From positions 1 to 64,000 of the forward strand of contig NZ_JAENHN010000071.1 of NCBI RefSeq assembly GCF_016595795.1: a stretch of DNA of 64,000 bases. The letters run 5' to 3'. Both the position numbers and the translations under genes were made by a program. Positions 34,467-42,063 of the stretch are shown one piece after another. Under the pieces are notes generated by a model that worked only from the letters and a program-made list of their open reading frames with translations, made no database searches and was not told the DNA's origin. Within the stretch, counting starts at the first letter, position 1, and every line of letters begins with the position of its first letter. This DNA comes from Clostridium yunnanense. Its GTDB lineage: Bacteria; Bacillota; Clostridia; Clostridiales; Clostridiaceae.

Positions 34467-35501
34467 ATGAAAACTAAAGTTGTTTTATTAGCAGTAATAC
34501 TAATGATGATGTTAAAGACTACAGTATATGCAGCAACTACTCAAGTTGATGTAAAGATAAATGGAAAAGTTAATAATGGAGGTAGTGTAGACATAATATT
34601 TAATGTCAAAGATGTTTCTAAGTTATACGCGGGGTCTTTAGAATTTACCTATGATCCTTCGGTTATGAAAGTGGAAAGTATAAACGGTGGAGAACTTATA
34701 AAGACTAATAATCCTAAAATAATGGAGTTTGGTGGAGATACAGCTAAGAATGGAAATATTGCTGATTATTACTTTACCTGTGTTGGAAAGGTTGATGGCT
34801 TTACTGGCAGTGGAAACTTCGTAGTGATAAAAGCGAGTGTGTTAAATCAAGATAAGTTTAATATATATAAGAAAAGCCTTAAGATTCAATTAGTTGAACG
34901 AAATGTTAATAATGAAATGAAGGATATTAACTTTACAATTAGTGGTGATATAAAAGATGAAACACCACCAAATAATAGTGGATCAACAGAACCGTCTAAT
35001 TCTTCTGGTAAGGATCCAAACAATGGAAGCGGAACTGGAACTGATAAATCAGGTGAAGTTGGTAAAGGACAAAATAATAGCAGTAGCGCAGGTAATACCT
35101 CGAACAGTAATGGAAACAATAATGCAAATAGTACTGGCGAAAATTCAGGATCTAAGGCTAGTACATCTACTGAATCGAAAGAAAATAAAGGTTTTATATC
35201 CACTGTAATTGATAATATAAAAAGTATATTTTCTGGTTCAAGTGATAAAGCTGATGATAAGAAACAAATAGATAATTCTAGTGCAGATAATAATAAGCCA
35301 AATAACTCTAGTACAAATAGCTCAAATGATAAGAGTTCTGTAGAAAATAAAGTAAGTACCTCTGGGGATGCTACAAAACCTGTAGATCATGACAGTAAGA
35401 AGGTTAATAACAATGGAATGATTGCTGGTGTAGTTATAGTAATTGTTTTACTAGTGGCATCTGGTGTATTTGTTATCAAAAAGAAAAATAATAAAAAATA
35501 A
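34467..35501 (+). CDS. Membrane-anchored cohesin protein
   Basis: 344 residues; signal peptide ends near TVYAATT; GAGGTG upstream of the ATG. Residues about 24-160 form a cohesin-like domain: QVDVKINGKVNNGGSVDIIF, LYAGSLEFTYDPSVMKVES, then VIKASVL and a final strand FTISG. Residues about 165-312 are a low-complexity Ser/Asn/Gly/Lys linker that could cross the cell wall and be glycosylated. Residues about 317-338 are one transmembrane segment followed by KKKNNKK. There is no LPXTG or SLH motif, so it should stay in the cytoplasmic membrane. As a single-cohesin anchor it is the best candidate for tethering the eight dockerin proteins encoded upstream. A terminator follows at 35524. Confidence 0.85.
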   Translation: MKTKVVLLAVILMMMLKTTVYAATTQVDVKINGKVNNGGSVDIIFNVKDVSKLYAGSLEFTYDPSVMKVESINGGELIKTNNPKIMEFGGDTAKNGNIADYYFTCVGKVDGFTGSGNFVVIKASVLNQDKFNIYKKSLKIQLVERNVNNEMKDINFTISGDIKDETPPNNSGSTEPSNSSGKDPNNGSGTGTDKSGEVGKGQNNSSSAGNTSNSNGNNNANSTGENSGSKASTSTESKENKGFISTVIDNIKSIFSGSSDKADDKKQIDNSSADNNKPNNSSTNSSNDKSSVENKVSTSGDATKPVDHDSKKVNNNGMIAGVVIVIVLLVASGVFVIKKKNNKK

Positions 35502-35523
35502 AGTATTAAGCTGGTAAATCAAT

Positions 35524-35562
35524 AAACCACACCTGCATCAAGTTAATTTGTGTGGTTCGTTT
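35524..35562 (+). terminator. Probable terminator after anchored cohesin
   Basis: AAACCACAC (35524-35532) pairs with GTGTGGTT (35550-35557), loop 17 nt, followed by CGTTTA. The T tract is weak. Confidence 0.55.
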
Positions 35563-35687
35563 AGAAATACTAGCTTTTACTTTTTTATCATGAAATATTT
35601 AATATCAGATGAGTACGTAAATAGTAATATAGCTTTAAGAACAATGCTATTCATAATATTAATAAAAATATAAAGCAAAAATGTAAG

Positions 35688-36125
35688 TTAATTTACTTGG
35701 TAATTCAGATGTATTTTGTTTTGAAAGTCTTTTCCTTGCAATATCACAAAGGTCTTAGGTACATATATGAAAACTAACTTATCATCTCCATTAGTTTCTT
35801 TGGTTTCAACAACGGACCATTTTTCTACACTCCCATGTTCTGATACATCTGTTTTTACTCCCTTATCAGCATAAGGGATGTATCTTTTGGCATCTTTATG
35901 AACCCAAAAGAAAACACGAAAATGAGGAAGGTAATCTCCTCCTATTATATAATCATAAGAAGGTTCACCTCTTTTGGCTGAAGTGGAATCATTGATTGTT
36001 TCTTTATTTACTGAAATATAGCTTGTGGCTTTGGATGTCTTTGATGAGATAGCAGTTATTAGGTATAAGCAAGTAATTAGTGTTAGAGCAATTACTGAGA
36101 TTTTTATGCATCTATTAGGCCTCAT
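35688..36125 (-). CDS. Small secreted or membrane-tethered protein of unknown function
   Basis: 145 residues; GGAGG lies 9-10 nt upstream of the ATG. Residues about 8-28 are a hydrophobic segment that could be an uncleaved signal or signal peptide. The rest is soluble, with GGDYLPHFRVFFWVHKDAKR as its most distinctive stretch. No cysteines remain after residue 19 and I see no catalytic pattern. It lies 121 nt downstream of the DUF218 gene on the same strand and may share its transcript. Family not recognised. Confidence 0.6.
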   Translation of the reverse strand: MRPNRCIKISVIALTLITCLYLITAISSKTSKATSYISVNKETINDSTSAKRGEPSYDYIIGGDYLPHFRVFFWVHKDAKRYIPYADKGVKTDVSEHGSVEKWSVVETKETNGDDKLVFIYVPKTFVILQGKDFQNKIHLNYQVN

Positions 36126-36246
36126 TTATCCAGAACCTCCAATTTTAATACTTTATACAAAGTATTAACTTAAGGGGCTCTTTGTATACGAAGCTTTGTA
36201 TGGTTTAGAATATCAAGGATTGATATAAGAGATAATAAATAAGTTT

Positions 36247-37008
36247 TTAAATTATCGATTTAATCCAAAGTTGTAACATGCCCAGATATTCATGTAAAGC
36301 TATCACAGTAGTATCAAAACTACTAGAGTTAGGAACAAAGGATTCAAAACCTATAGTTAATTTAGCATTAGTAAAATAGTCAGCAGGATAAGGTATAGCA
36401 TTTTTAATATTAGCATTAGTGAAGTTAATAATCGAACGTTCCATATGGAAAGCTGAAGTTACTAATATAGGTTTAGAAAAATGATGCTCTTCCATAAGCT
36501 TTGATGTATATAGTGCATTTTCAGTAGTAGTACGGCTTTTATCTTCTTGTATTATATCTTTTTCATCTAGTCCTAAGTCTATAAGTTGCCTTTTAGCAAT
36601 TTCAGCTTCTGTGCCACTTTCGCCATAAACAGAACCTCCAGATATGATTATCGGCAGCTTAGTCTTGTTGTGTAAACGTGCAGTAGTTAATAATCGGTTA
36701 GCTGAACTTCCTGAAAGGCTTCCGATTCCACTAATGTCTGGAGAACTAAGTGAAGCACCTCCTCCAAGCATGACAATTACATCTCCCTCTAGCTTTGAAG
36801 GAGGATTAAACTTATATTCTAATGAATGAATTATAAAGTTTGCAGTCAAAGGAATTGAAGTTATATAAATAAGAACTACTACTATCAATGCTAATTTCGG
36901 TAGTCGCTTCTCACGTTTATATTGTAGTACTCCTAAAGCTATCAATAAGATAATAAAGCATCCAGGTGGTAATATAAGATTGGTTATGAATTTAAAAACA
37001 TATATCAT
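36247..37008 (-). CDS. DUF218 (YdcF/ElyC-like) membrane protein
   Basis: 253 residues; AAGGGG upstream of the ATG. Two N-terminal transmembrane segments (about 5-27 and 37-57) precede a DUF218 domain with GDVIVMLGGGA, LPIIISGGSVYGESGTEAE, SRTTTENALYT and TSAFHMERS, the usual conserved blocks of the family. In E. coli the membrane-bound relative ElyC affects envelope and peptidoglycan precursor metabolism, so an envelope role is likely here. It is transcribed away from the polymer O-acylation genes. Length is normal for the membrane-bound type. Confidence 0.88.
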   Translation of the reverse strand: MIYVFKFITNLILPPGCFIILLIALGVLQYKREKRLPKLALIVVVLIYITSIPLTANFIIHSLEYKFNPPSKLEGDVIVMLGGGASLSSPDISGIGSLSGSSANRLLTTARLHNKTKLPIIISGGSVYGESGTEAEIAKRQLIDLGLDEKDIIQEDKSRTTTENALYTSKLMEEHHFSKPILVTSAFHMERSIINFTNANIKNAIPYPADYFTNAKLTIGFESFVPNSSSFDTTVIALHEYLGMLQLWIKSII

Positions 37009-37153
37009 TATGGTTCCCCTTTGAAATTTGATAAGATTATTTTATTCTACGTAAAAGCTAAAAATCCCTTTTAATTTTGTATATAGCTTTTTCCTATGTC
37101 TCTTAACTTTAGTATAACCATTTCTGTTGGTGGTTTGTTTCTCTAGGAAATAA

Positions 37154-37663
37154 TCAAGCATTGTTTAATTTATTCAGTATATGCTCGTAGTAATGCCTTA
37201 TAGCCGCATCTACTAAAGTATTCATATATACATTTATATCATCATCTAAAGCTTTTATATGGTTAAGCATCTTTACTGTAGATTTCCTCAAAGTATAGGT
37301 TCTTTTAATAGTAAAAAGTTCTCCATCTACAGGAGGGGTTACTCCGTTAGTGAATTGTTTTGTGGTTCTAATATCTGTTAAGCTTTCTTTAAAGTTATTA
37401 GTAGAAGCAGTGCTGTCTTTATTCTTGTGAAGCTCATTTATTTGAGGCTTGACAATAGGGTCAGATAGATTATTATCAGTATTAGCGCTATTAGCATTTT
37501 CAGAAGTATTATCAAAAAAATTAAAGCTTGATACTAAAACTTCATTAGGTCTTATAGGTTGATTATCATCAAAATCAATAAAGCCATTCTCCTCTATTTC
37601 CTCTTCATATCCATGATCATCAGGATCTATAACAAAATCTTTACCTTTTTTTCTTCTCGCCAT
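37154..37663 (-). CDS. Ribbon-helix-helix-like DNA-binding protein
   Basis: 169 residues from the ATG at 37663, which has GGAGG 7-8 nt upstream; an in-frame ATG at 37732 lacks a site. The N-terminus is basic (MARRKKGKD), the middle (about 15-110) is acidic and Asn-rich and looks disordered, and the last 50 residues (KRTYTLRKSTVKMLNHIKAL, then MNTLVDAAIRHYYEHI) fit a beta-strand plus two helices, the pattern of ribbon-helix-helix repressors and partition accessory proteins. It may bind DNA as a dimer and autoregulate. There is no partner ParA nearby. The call rests on pattern, not on a named family. Confidence 0.6.
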   Translation of the reverse strand: MARRKKGKDFVIDPDDHGYEEEIEENGFIDFDDNQPIRPNEVLVSSFNFFDNTSENANSANTDNNLSDPIVKPQINELHKNKDSTASTNNFKESLTDIRTTKQFTNGVTPPVDGELFTIKRTYTLRKSTVKMLNHIKALDDDINVYMNTLVDAAIRHYYEHILNKLNNA

Positions 37664-38165
37664 ATTTAAATACCTCCTACAAATATTAATTTTAATAAGG
37701 TGCTTTAAAAACGAACCTATAGATGCACTCAAAACATATTCATAAGAGATATATGCATTCGTTATTATGATTACATTCTTAAATTGTAAACTTTTTAAAA
37801 ACTTAGCTTATTTAATGGAAAAGAAGGAAAAAACATAGCTTTTTAAAAACAAAAGAAGTTAACTTGTAAAATTGATTTAAAGTAAAATTTTAAACTTTTA
37901 AACAATCAAACTGGATTAGAAGTAAAAAAGTTAAGAATTTATTGAAAACATGAGGGTTTGAAGGGGGTAGAATGGATACATTGGTGAGAATAATGTTTAT
38001 TACAGCGCCTATTTGACATATAATAAAGATACAGAGAATTTAAGTGAATAAGTGAAAGAGTTAATAATGCTTTAACTTATAGAAACTGATAAGATTATTT
38101 GGGATGCAATAGTTTAAAAGTTTATTAGAAAACTTGACAGTTGAGATTTGAGGAGGAAAAACAGA
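37664..38165. other. Long AT-rich intergenic region upstream of the O-acylation pair
   Basis: No gene of normal size. It should hold divergent promoters for 37663 (minus) and 38166 (plus). TTGACA occurs at 38013-38018 and 38134-38139, the second only 26 nt from the start codon. A 14-codon ORF (37972-38016) follows GAAGGGGG, but there is no support for its use. Confidence 0.4.
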
Positions 38166-39572
38166 GTGGAATTTAGTTCATTTATATTTTTATATTGTTT
38201 TTTTCCGTTGGTTTTTATTTTATATCGTATAGTAAGTTCAAGATATAGAAACTTAGTGTTATTAGGAGCAAGTGTATTTTTTTATACATGGGGTCAGCCA
38301 CAATACATCATACTTTTAGTTTTTTCAGTGGGAGTAAACTATAGTTTTGGTTTAATTATAGAAACACAACAAAAAAAAGGGATTCGTAACTTGTTTTTTA
38401 TAGTAGATATTTGCATAAATCTATTTTTGCTAGGATATTACAAATATTATGGTGATTATTCTGTAAAAATAAATGCTGCAGTGCATCATGAACTTTTACC
38501 AATTACGAACGTGGTATTGCCTCTTGGAATTTCATTTTATACATTCCTATCTATATCATACATTGTTGATGTATACAGAATGAAGAGTAAGGCACAAAGA
38601 AATATATTAGACTTTGCTCTCTATATTTCATTTTTTCCACAAATAATTTCAGGTCCCATTAATAAGTACAATGAAATTGAAGGGCAAATAACAAACCACC
38701 CCATAAATAGTTCAAAAACAGCATACGGGATAAAACGTTTTATATATGGACTAGGAAAAAAAGTGATTTTAGCAAATACTTTTGGCGCTGTTACTGATAG
38801 TATATTGAAAAATCCTACATCAGAAATAGGGACAGGCTTAATGTGGATAGCAGCTATTTTATATACACTACAAATATATTATGATTTTTCTGGTTATTCA
38901 GATATGGCAATAGGATTAGGAAAAATGTTTGGATTTGATTTTATAGAAAATTTTAATTATCCATATCTAGCAAAATCAGTTCAAGATTTTTGGAGAAGAT
39001 GGCACATATCACTTTCAACTTGGTTTAAAGAATATCTATATATTCCGCTAGGGGGAAACCGTAAAGGGAACTTAAGGACATATCTAAATCTTTTAATAGT
39101 ATTCTTCGTTACAGGATTTTGGCATGGTGCAGGTTTCAAATACATAGCATGGGGATTATTTTATGGCGTTTTCTTGGTATTGGAAAGGCTGTTTTTAAAT
39201 AAATGGCTAAAAGGCAATAAATTAAGTTTTATTAATCATATTTATACGCTCCTCATTATTATAGTTGCATGGGTAATATTTAGGGCAAATAATTTACATA
39301 CAGCGATGAAATACATTAAAATTATGTTTACACCTAACTCTGGAAGTGAGCAAATATCAAGTTTTATCGATATAAAAATAGTAACATTCGTTATTGTAGG
39401 CATTCTGCTATCTGGTGTTCTTCAAAGTTTTATCAAAAAGACAAAGTTGTTAGTCTATGATGAGAAAAAAATCTATATTACAGAAAGCCTAGTTCAGTTT
39501 GTGATACTATTTATATCAATTATGATGCTTATTTCAAGTTCAATAAAGTCATTTATTTATTTCCAGTTTTAG
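38166..39572 (+). CDS. MBOAT-family (AlgI-like) polymer O-acyltransferase
   Basis: 468 residues from the GTG at 38166, 9 nt after AGGAGG; the TTG at 38148 would place the ribosome site inside the gene. The start MEFSSFIFLYCFFPLVFILY is typical of the family. About eleven transmembrane segments. The AlgI signature is intact: SMAIGLGKMFGF-like block (YSDMAIGLGKMFGFDFIENF), FWRRWHISLSTWFKEYLYIP, and the catalytic His in FWHGAGFKYIAWG. The family moves acyl groups across the membrane to an extracytoplasmic polysaccharide or wall polymer. The next gene (12 nt downstream) is the usual partner, an AlgX/AlgJ-like protein. Its acceptor could be the polysaccharide made by the 42-63 kb locus; this is inference. 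Confidence 0.93.
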   Translation: MEFSSFIFLYCFFPLVFILYRIVSSRYRNLVLLGASVFFYTWGQPQYIILLVFSVGVNYSFGLIIETQQKKGIRNLFFIVDICINLFLLGYYKYYGDYSVKINAAVHHELLPITNVVLPLGISFYTFLSISYIVDVYRMKSKAQRNILDFALYISFFPQIISGPINKYNEIEGQITNHPINSSKTAYGIKRFIYGLGKKVILANTFGAVTDSILKNPTSEIGTGLMWIAAILYTLQIYYDFSGYSDMAIGLGKMFGFDFIENFNYPYLAKSVQDFWRRWHISLSTWFKEYLYIPLGGNRKGNLRTYLNLLIVFFVTGFWHGAGFKYIAWGLFYGVFLVLERLFLNKWLKGNKLSFINHIYTLLIIIVAWVIFRANNLHTAMKYIKIMFTPNSGSEQISSFIDIKIVTFVIVGILLSGVLQSFIKKTKLLVYDEKKIYITESLVQFVILFISIMMLISSSIKSFIYFQF

Positions 39573-39583
39573 GAGGCGACAAT

Positions 39584-40687
39584 ATGAAAAAAAAGCAGCA
39601 AGTCTTTATTTCGGCTTTTATAATAGCGCTTTTAGCACCCAATATTTTGTTTTTCTTTTTAAAGAATCATGTAGACACAAGAAATTTTCAAAATAAGAAG
39701 CTAAGTGAAAAGCCTACATTTTCATTGCAAAACATTAGTAAATATCCAAGACAATATGAAGAGTATTATGACGATCACATAGCCTTTAAAAATCAATTTG
39801 TAGAACTAAATGATATTATAAATCTAAAATTTTTTCATATATTAAGCTCTAAGAATGTTTTGTTAGGGAGCAACAATTGGTTGTTTTATGATAATAAAGA
39901 TGATGGAGATCCTATATCGGATTATGAAGGGAGCAATCTTTATACTGATCACCAATTAGAATTGATAGGGAATAGATTAGAGAAAGCTGAATCGTATTTT
40001 AAAGCTAAAAATATAAAACTTGTTCTATTCTTGGCCCCAGATAAGGAAAATGTGTACTCTGAGTATATGCCGAAAAATATAAAAGTTTTAAGTAAAATAA
40101 CTATAGCAGATCAAACTGCAAAGTATATATCTGAGCATACAGATGTTCCGCTAGTTTACCCAAAATCAGAGTTGTTAGAAACTAAAAAGCAGTATCAGGT
40201 ATATTACAAGTATGATACTCATTGGAATAAGATTGGTGGATTTATAGGTAGCCAGCAACTTTCTGATAAGTTGACTGGAAATCGGTCATATCTAAATGAT
40301 GTAAAGATTTCTGATGCGAATAAATGTAGCGGGGATTTAGCCAATATGATAAATCTAAATTCATATTTGAATGATGATAAAATGTATTCCATATCCAAAT
40401 ATCGTGAAGATGTAAAGGTTGATTTAGTAAAGAAAACTGATGATGAGTTCTATATAAAATATGAATCAAATGCATCAGACAAAAGAAAGATTCTTATAAT
40501 TAGGGATTCCTACTCAGAAGCAATGTTTGACTATATTCCAAAAGACTTTGCATCAACAGTATTTATTCATGCAAAAGCTTTTAAGCCCTCTGATATTGAA
40601 AGAGAAAAGCCAGATATTGTAGTTTATGAAAGTGTAGAAAGATACATTGAACATTTGGAAGGGCTTACTTTATATGATGGAATGTAG
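39584..40687 (+). CDS. AlgX/AlgJ-like (DHHW) acetyltransferase partner
   Basis: 367 residues; AGGAGG upstream. One N-terminal transmembrane segment (about 7-27), then an extracytoplasmic SGNH-hydrolase-like domain. The family marks are seen: LLGSNNWLFYDNKDDGD, FLAPDKENVYSEYMPKN, YDTHWNKIGGF (the D-x-HW catalytic pair) and ILIIRDSYSEAM (the Ser block). Proteins of this type take acyl groups from the MBOAT partner and place them on the polymer. Operon with 38166, 11 nt gap. Confidence 0.88.
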   Translation: MKKKQQVFISAFIIALLAPNILFFFLKNHVDTRNFQNKKLSEKPTFSLQNISKYPRQYEEYYDDHIAFKNQFVELNDIINLKFFHILSSKNVLLGSNNWLFYDNKDDGDPISDYEGSNLYTDHQLELIGNRLEKAESYFKAKNIKLVLFLAPDKENVYSEYMPKNIKVLSKITIADQTAKYISEHTDVPLVYPKSELLETKKQYQVYYKYDTHWNKIGGFIGSQQLSDKLTGNRSYLNDVKISDANKCSGDLANMINLNSYLNDDKMYSISKYREDVKVDLVKKTDDEFYIKYESNASDKRKILIIRDSYSEAMFDYIPKDFASTVFIHAKAFKPSDIEREKPDIVVYESVERYIEHLEGLTLYDGM

Positions 40688-40833
40688 ACCTATCCATTGA
40701 AGGATAGTTGAATGTAGAATTATTATGGGCAGTATATGGTTTTTATGAGTCTTTTGAAATTAATTAAATGCTACTGCTAAGGCTTCTTTTGAATTATTTA
40801 AATTGAGTATCATATAAGTTAAAAAGATCTTAC

Positions 40834-40866
40834 AAACTCTACTGTATCGTAAGTAGAGTTTTTTTG
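40834..40866 (+). terminator. Intrinsic terminator after O-acylation operon
   Basis: AAACTCTACT (40834-40843), short loop, AGTAGAGTTT (40852-40861), then a T run. Lies 147 nt after the stop codon. Confidence 0.85.
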
Positions 40867-40915
40867 TTGCATTAAAATAAATTCTTACAAAATTCTTAAC
40901 AATTAGGTGAATATA

Positions 40916-40944
40916 TTGACGTAGTATGTAAGATAAAATACTAT
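40916..40944 (+). promoter_or_regulatory. Promoter for 41124
   Basis: TTGACG (40916-40921), 17 nt, TACTAT (40939-40944). Followed by the palindromic AATGTAA/TTACATT. Confidence 0.55.
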
Positions 40945-41123
40945 ATTTGTATAATGTAAAATATTACATTTAATAAATATATTGGTATATACTAGAAAAC
41001 CTACTACTTCTGATGAAAAGATTTGAAAGTAATGGAGTTTATACAAGGTGGTACATTCATAAAATTAACAGAGTAAACTAGATAAAATATTTTCTTTAAA
41101 TAAATTAGTTAAGGGAGGAACTT

Positions 41124-41612
41124 ATGAATTATAAAATAGTTCAGATGGATTTTTGGCAGGATGAAAAGATTAGAAGCATGACTACTGAAGAGAGAGGTTT
41201 TTATCTGTATTTATTGACTAATCCATATAGCAGTAATGTTGGTATCTATAAGATAACCAAAGAGGAAATTAAGAGTGATACTGGCTATGAAATAGACCAA
41301 ATATGTAATATGATAAGTAGTCTTATATCCAAATATAAGGTTATAGCTTACAATGAAAATACTAACGAAATTGCTATTAATAAATGGGGAAAATACAATC
41401 TTATAAAAGGCGGGAAAAATGTGGAGGAATCAATTAAGAAGCAACTGAGTGAAGTTGAAGATAAGTCATTAGTAACTTACGTAGCTTTAAATATAAGTAA
41501 GAGATGGGCTTTAGAATTATATACTCAATACTGTGATGAAAAGCTAACCTATTATGACATAAAAGAGTTGCAGTTTAAAAAAAGCAATTATTCTAATTCA
41601 TATAAACATTAA
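41124..41612 (+). CDS. DnaD / phage replisome organiser N-terminal domain-like protein
   Basis: 162 residues; GGGAGG upstream. The sequence QMDFWQDEKIRSMTTEERGF, FYLYLLTNPYSSNVGIYKIT, IAINKWGKYN and GGK-x2-E matches the winged-helix N-terminal domain found in DnaD-like and phage replisome-organiser proteins. No C-terminal DnaD helicase-loader domain is present, so it is a stand-alone initiator-like DNA-binding module. No other phage gene lies nearby. Either a remnant of a mobile element or a chromosomal regulator derived from one. Probably co-transcribed with 41626. Confidence 0.75.
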   Translation: MNYKIVQMDFWQDEKIRSMTTEERGFYLYLLTNPYSSNVGIYKITKEEIKSDTGYEIDQICNMISSLISKYKVIAYNENTNEIAINKWGKYNLIKGGKNVEESIKKQLSEVEDKSLVTYVALNISKRWALELYTQYCDEKLTYYDIKELQFKKSNYSNSYKH

Positions 41613-41625
41613 GGAGAGGATCGTT

Positions 41626-41889
41626 ATGACTAATTTTGAATATTATAAGATGGCTCTTTATGAAAGAGAGATTATAAAAAATGGCAAAAAATTAGAGAGT
41701 CTGATGAACACTAATGAAATACTTAGCTTAGAGAATGAAAGATTAAATACTGAAAATATAAGAATAAGAGAGCAATTAGAGGTTTTACAAATAAAAAATA
41801 ATGGTTTTGTAGGCAGAAATAGAAGGATTAAAAACATAGGAATATTATACGGTAATGACTTGTATGAAAATAAGGGTATTTTAAATTGA
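41626..41889 (+). CDS. Small coiled-coil protein of unknown function
   Basis: 87 residues; AAGGAGAGGATCGTT upstream of the ATG and 13 nt after the DnaD-like gene. Residues about 28-60 (LSLENERLNTENIRIREQLE) have heptad spacing of a coiled coil. No family recognised. Strong ribosome site and spacing support it as a real gene. Confidence 0.6.
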   Translation: MTNFEYYKMALYEREIIKNGKKLESLMNTNEILSLENERLNTENIRIREQLEVLQIKNNGFVGRNRRIKNIGILYGNDLYENKGILN

Positions 41890-42001
41890 GTTTTTAGTAA
41901 GCTTTGGAGTGTATAACTAATATGAGAGGAAGAACAAAAACAATTGTGAAACATCTACAAAGGAAAAATACAAAATTTAATATAATTATTAATAAATTTA
42001 T

Positions 42002-42030
42002 TCTACAAAGCCAATAAAAAGTGATATTAT
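42002..42030 (+). promoter_or_regulatory. Promoter for flippase gene 42064
   Basis: TCTACA (42002-42007), 17 nt, TATTAT (42025-42030), about 34 nt before the start. Confidence 0.5.
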
Positions 42031-42063
42031 AGATGATGTATAAAAAACTACGGGAGATTTAAT

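Larger units (their letters stand above)
40688..41123. other. Intergenic region with terminator and promoter
   Basis: Holds a terminator at 40834-40866 and a promoter at 40916-40944 (listed separately), plus a palindrome AATGTAA-aata-TTACATT just downstream of the -10. The remaining leader of about 180 nt has no recognisable riboswitch or gene. Confidence 0.5.

Noticed and set aside
34957-35208. 83-codon plus-strand ORF overlapping the anchored cohesin gene in another frame
   Set aside because: Falls in the low-complexity linker, where alternate frames stay open by composition; no separate ribosome site.
1-35501. Classical cellulosome gene cluster
   Set aside because: No glycoside hydrolase, no CBM3-type scaffoldin and no SLH anchor seen; cargo is proteases and binding modules.
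34467-35501. Sortase-anchored cohesin
   Set aside because: No LPXTG-like motif precedes the C-terminal membrane segment.
37972-38016. 14-codon ORF after GAAGGGGG, possible leader peptide
   Set aside because: Good ribosome-site word but no regulatory codon run, attenuator hairpin or conservation to support it.
37154-41889. Prophage
   Set aside because: Only one replisome-organiser-like gene and an RHH-like gene; no integrase, structural genes or att repeats.
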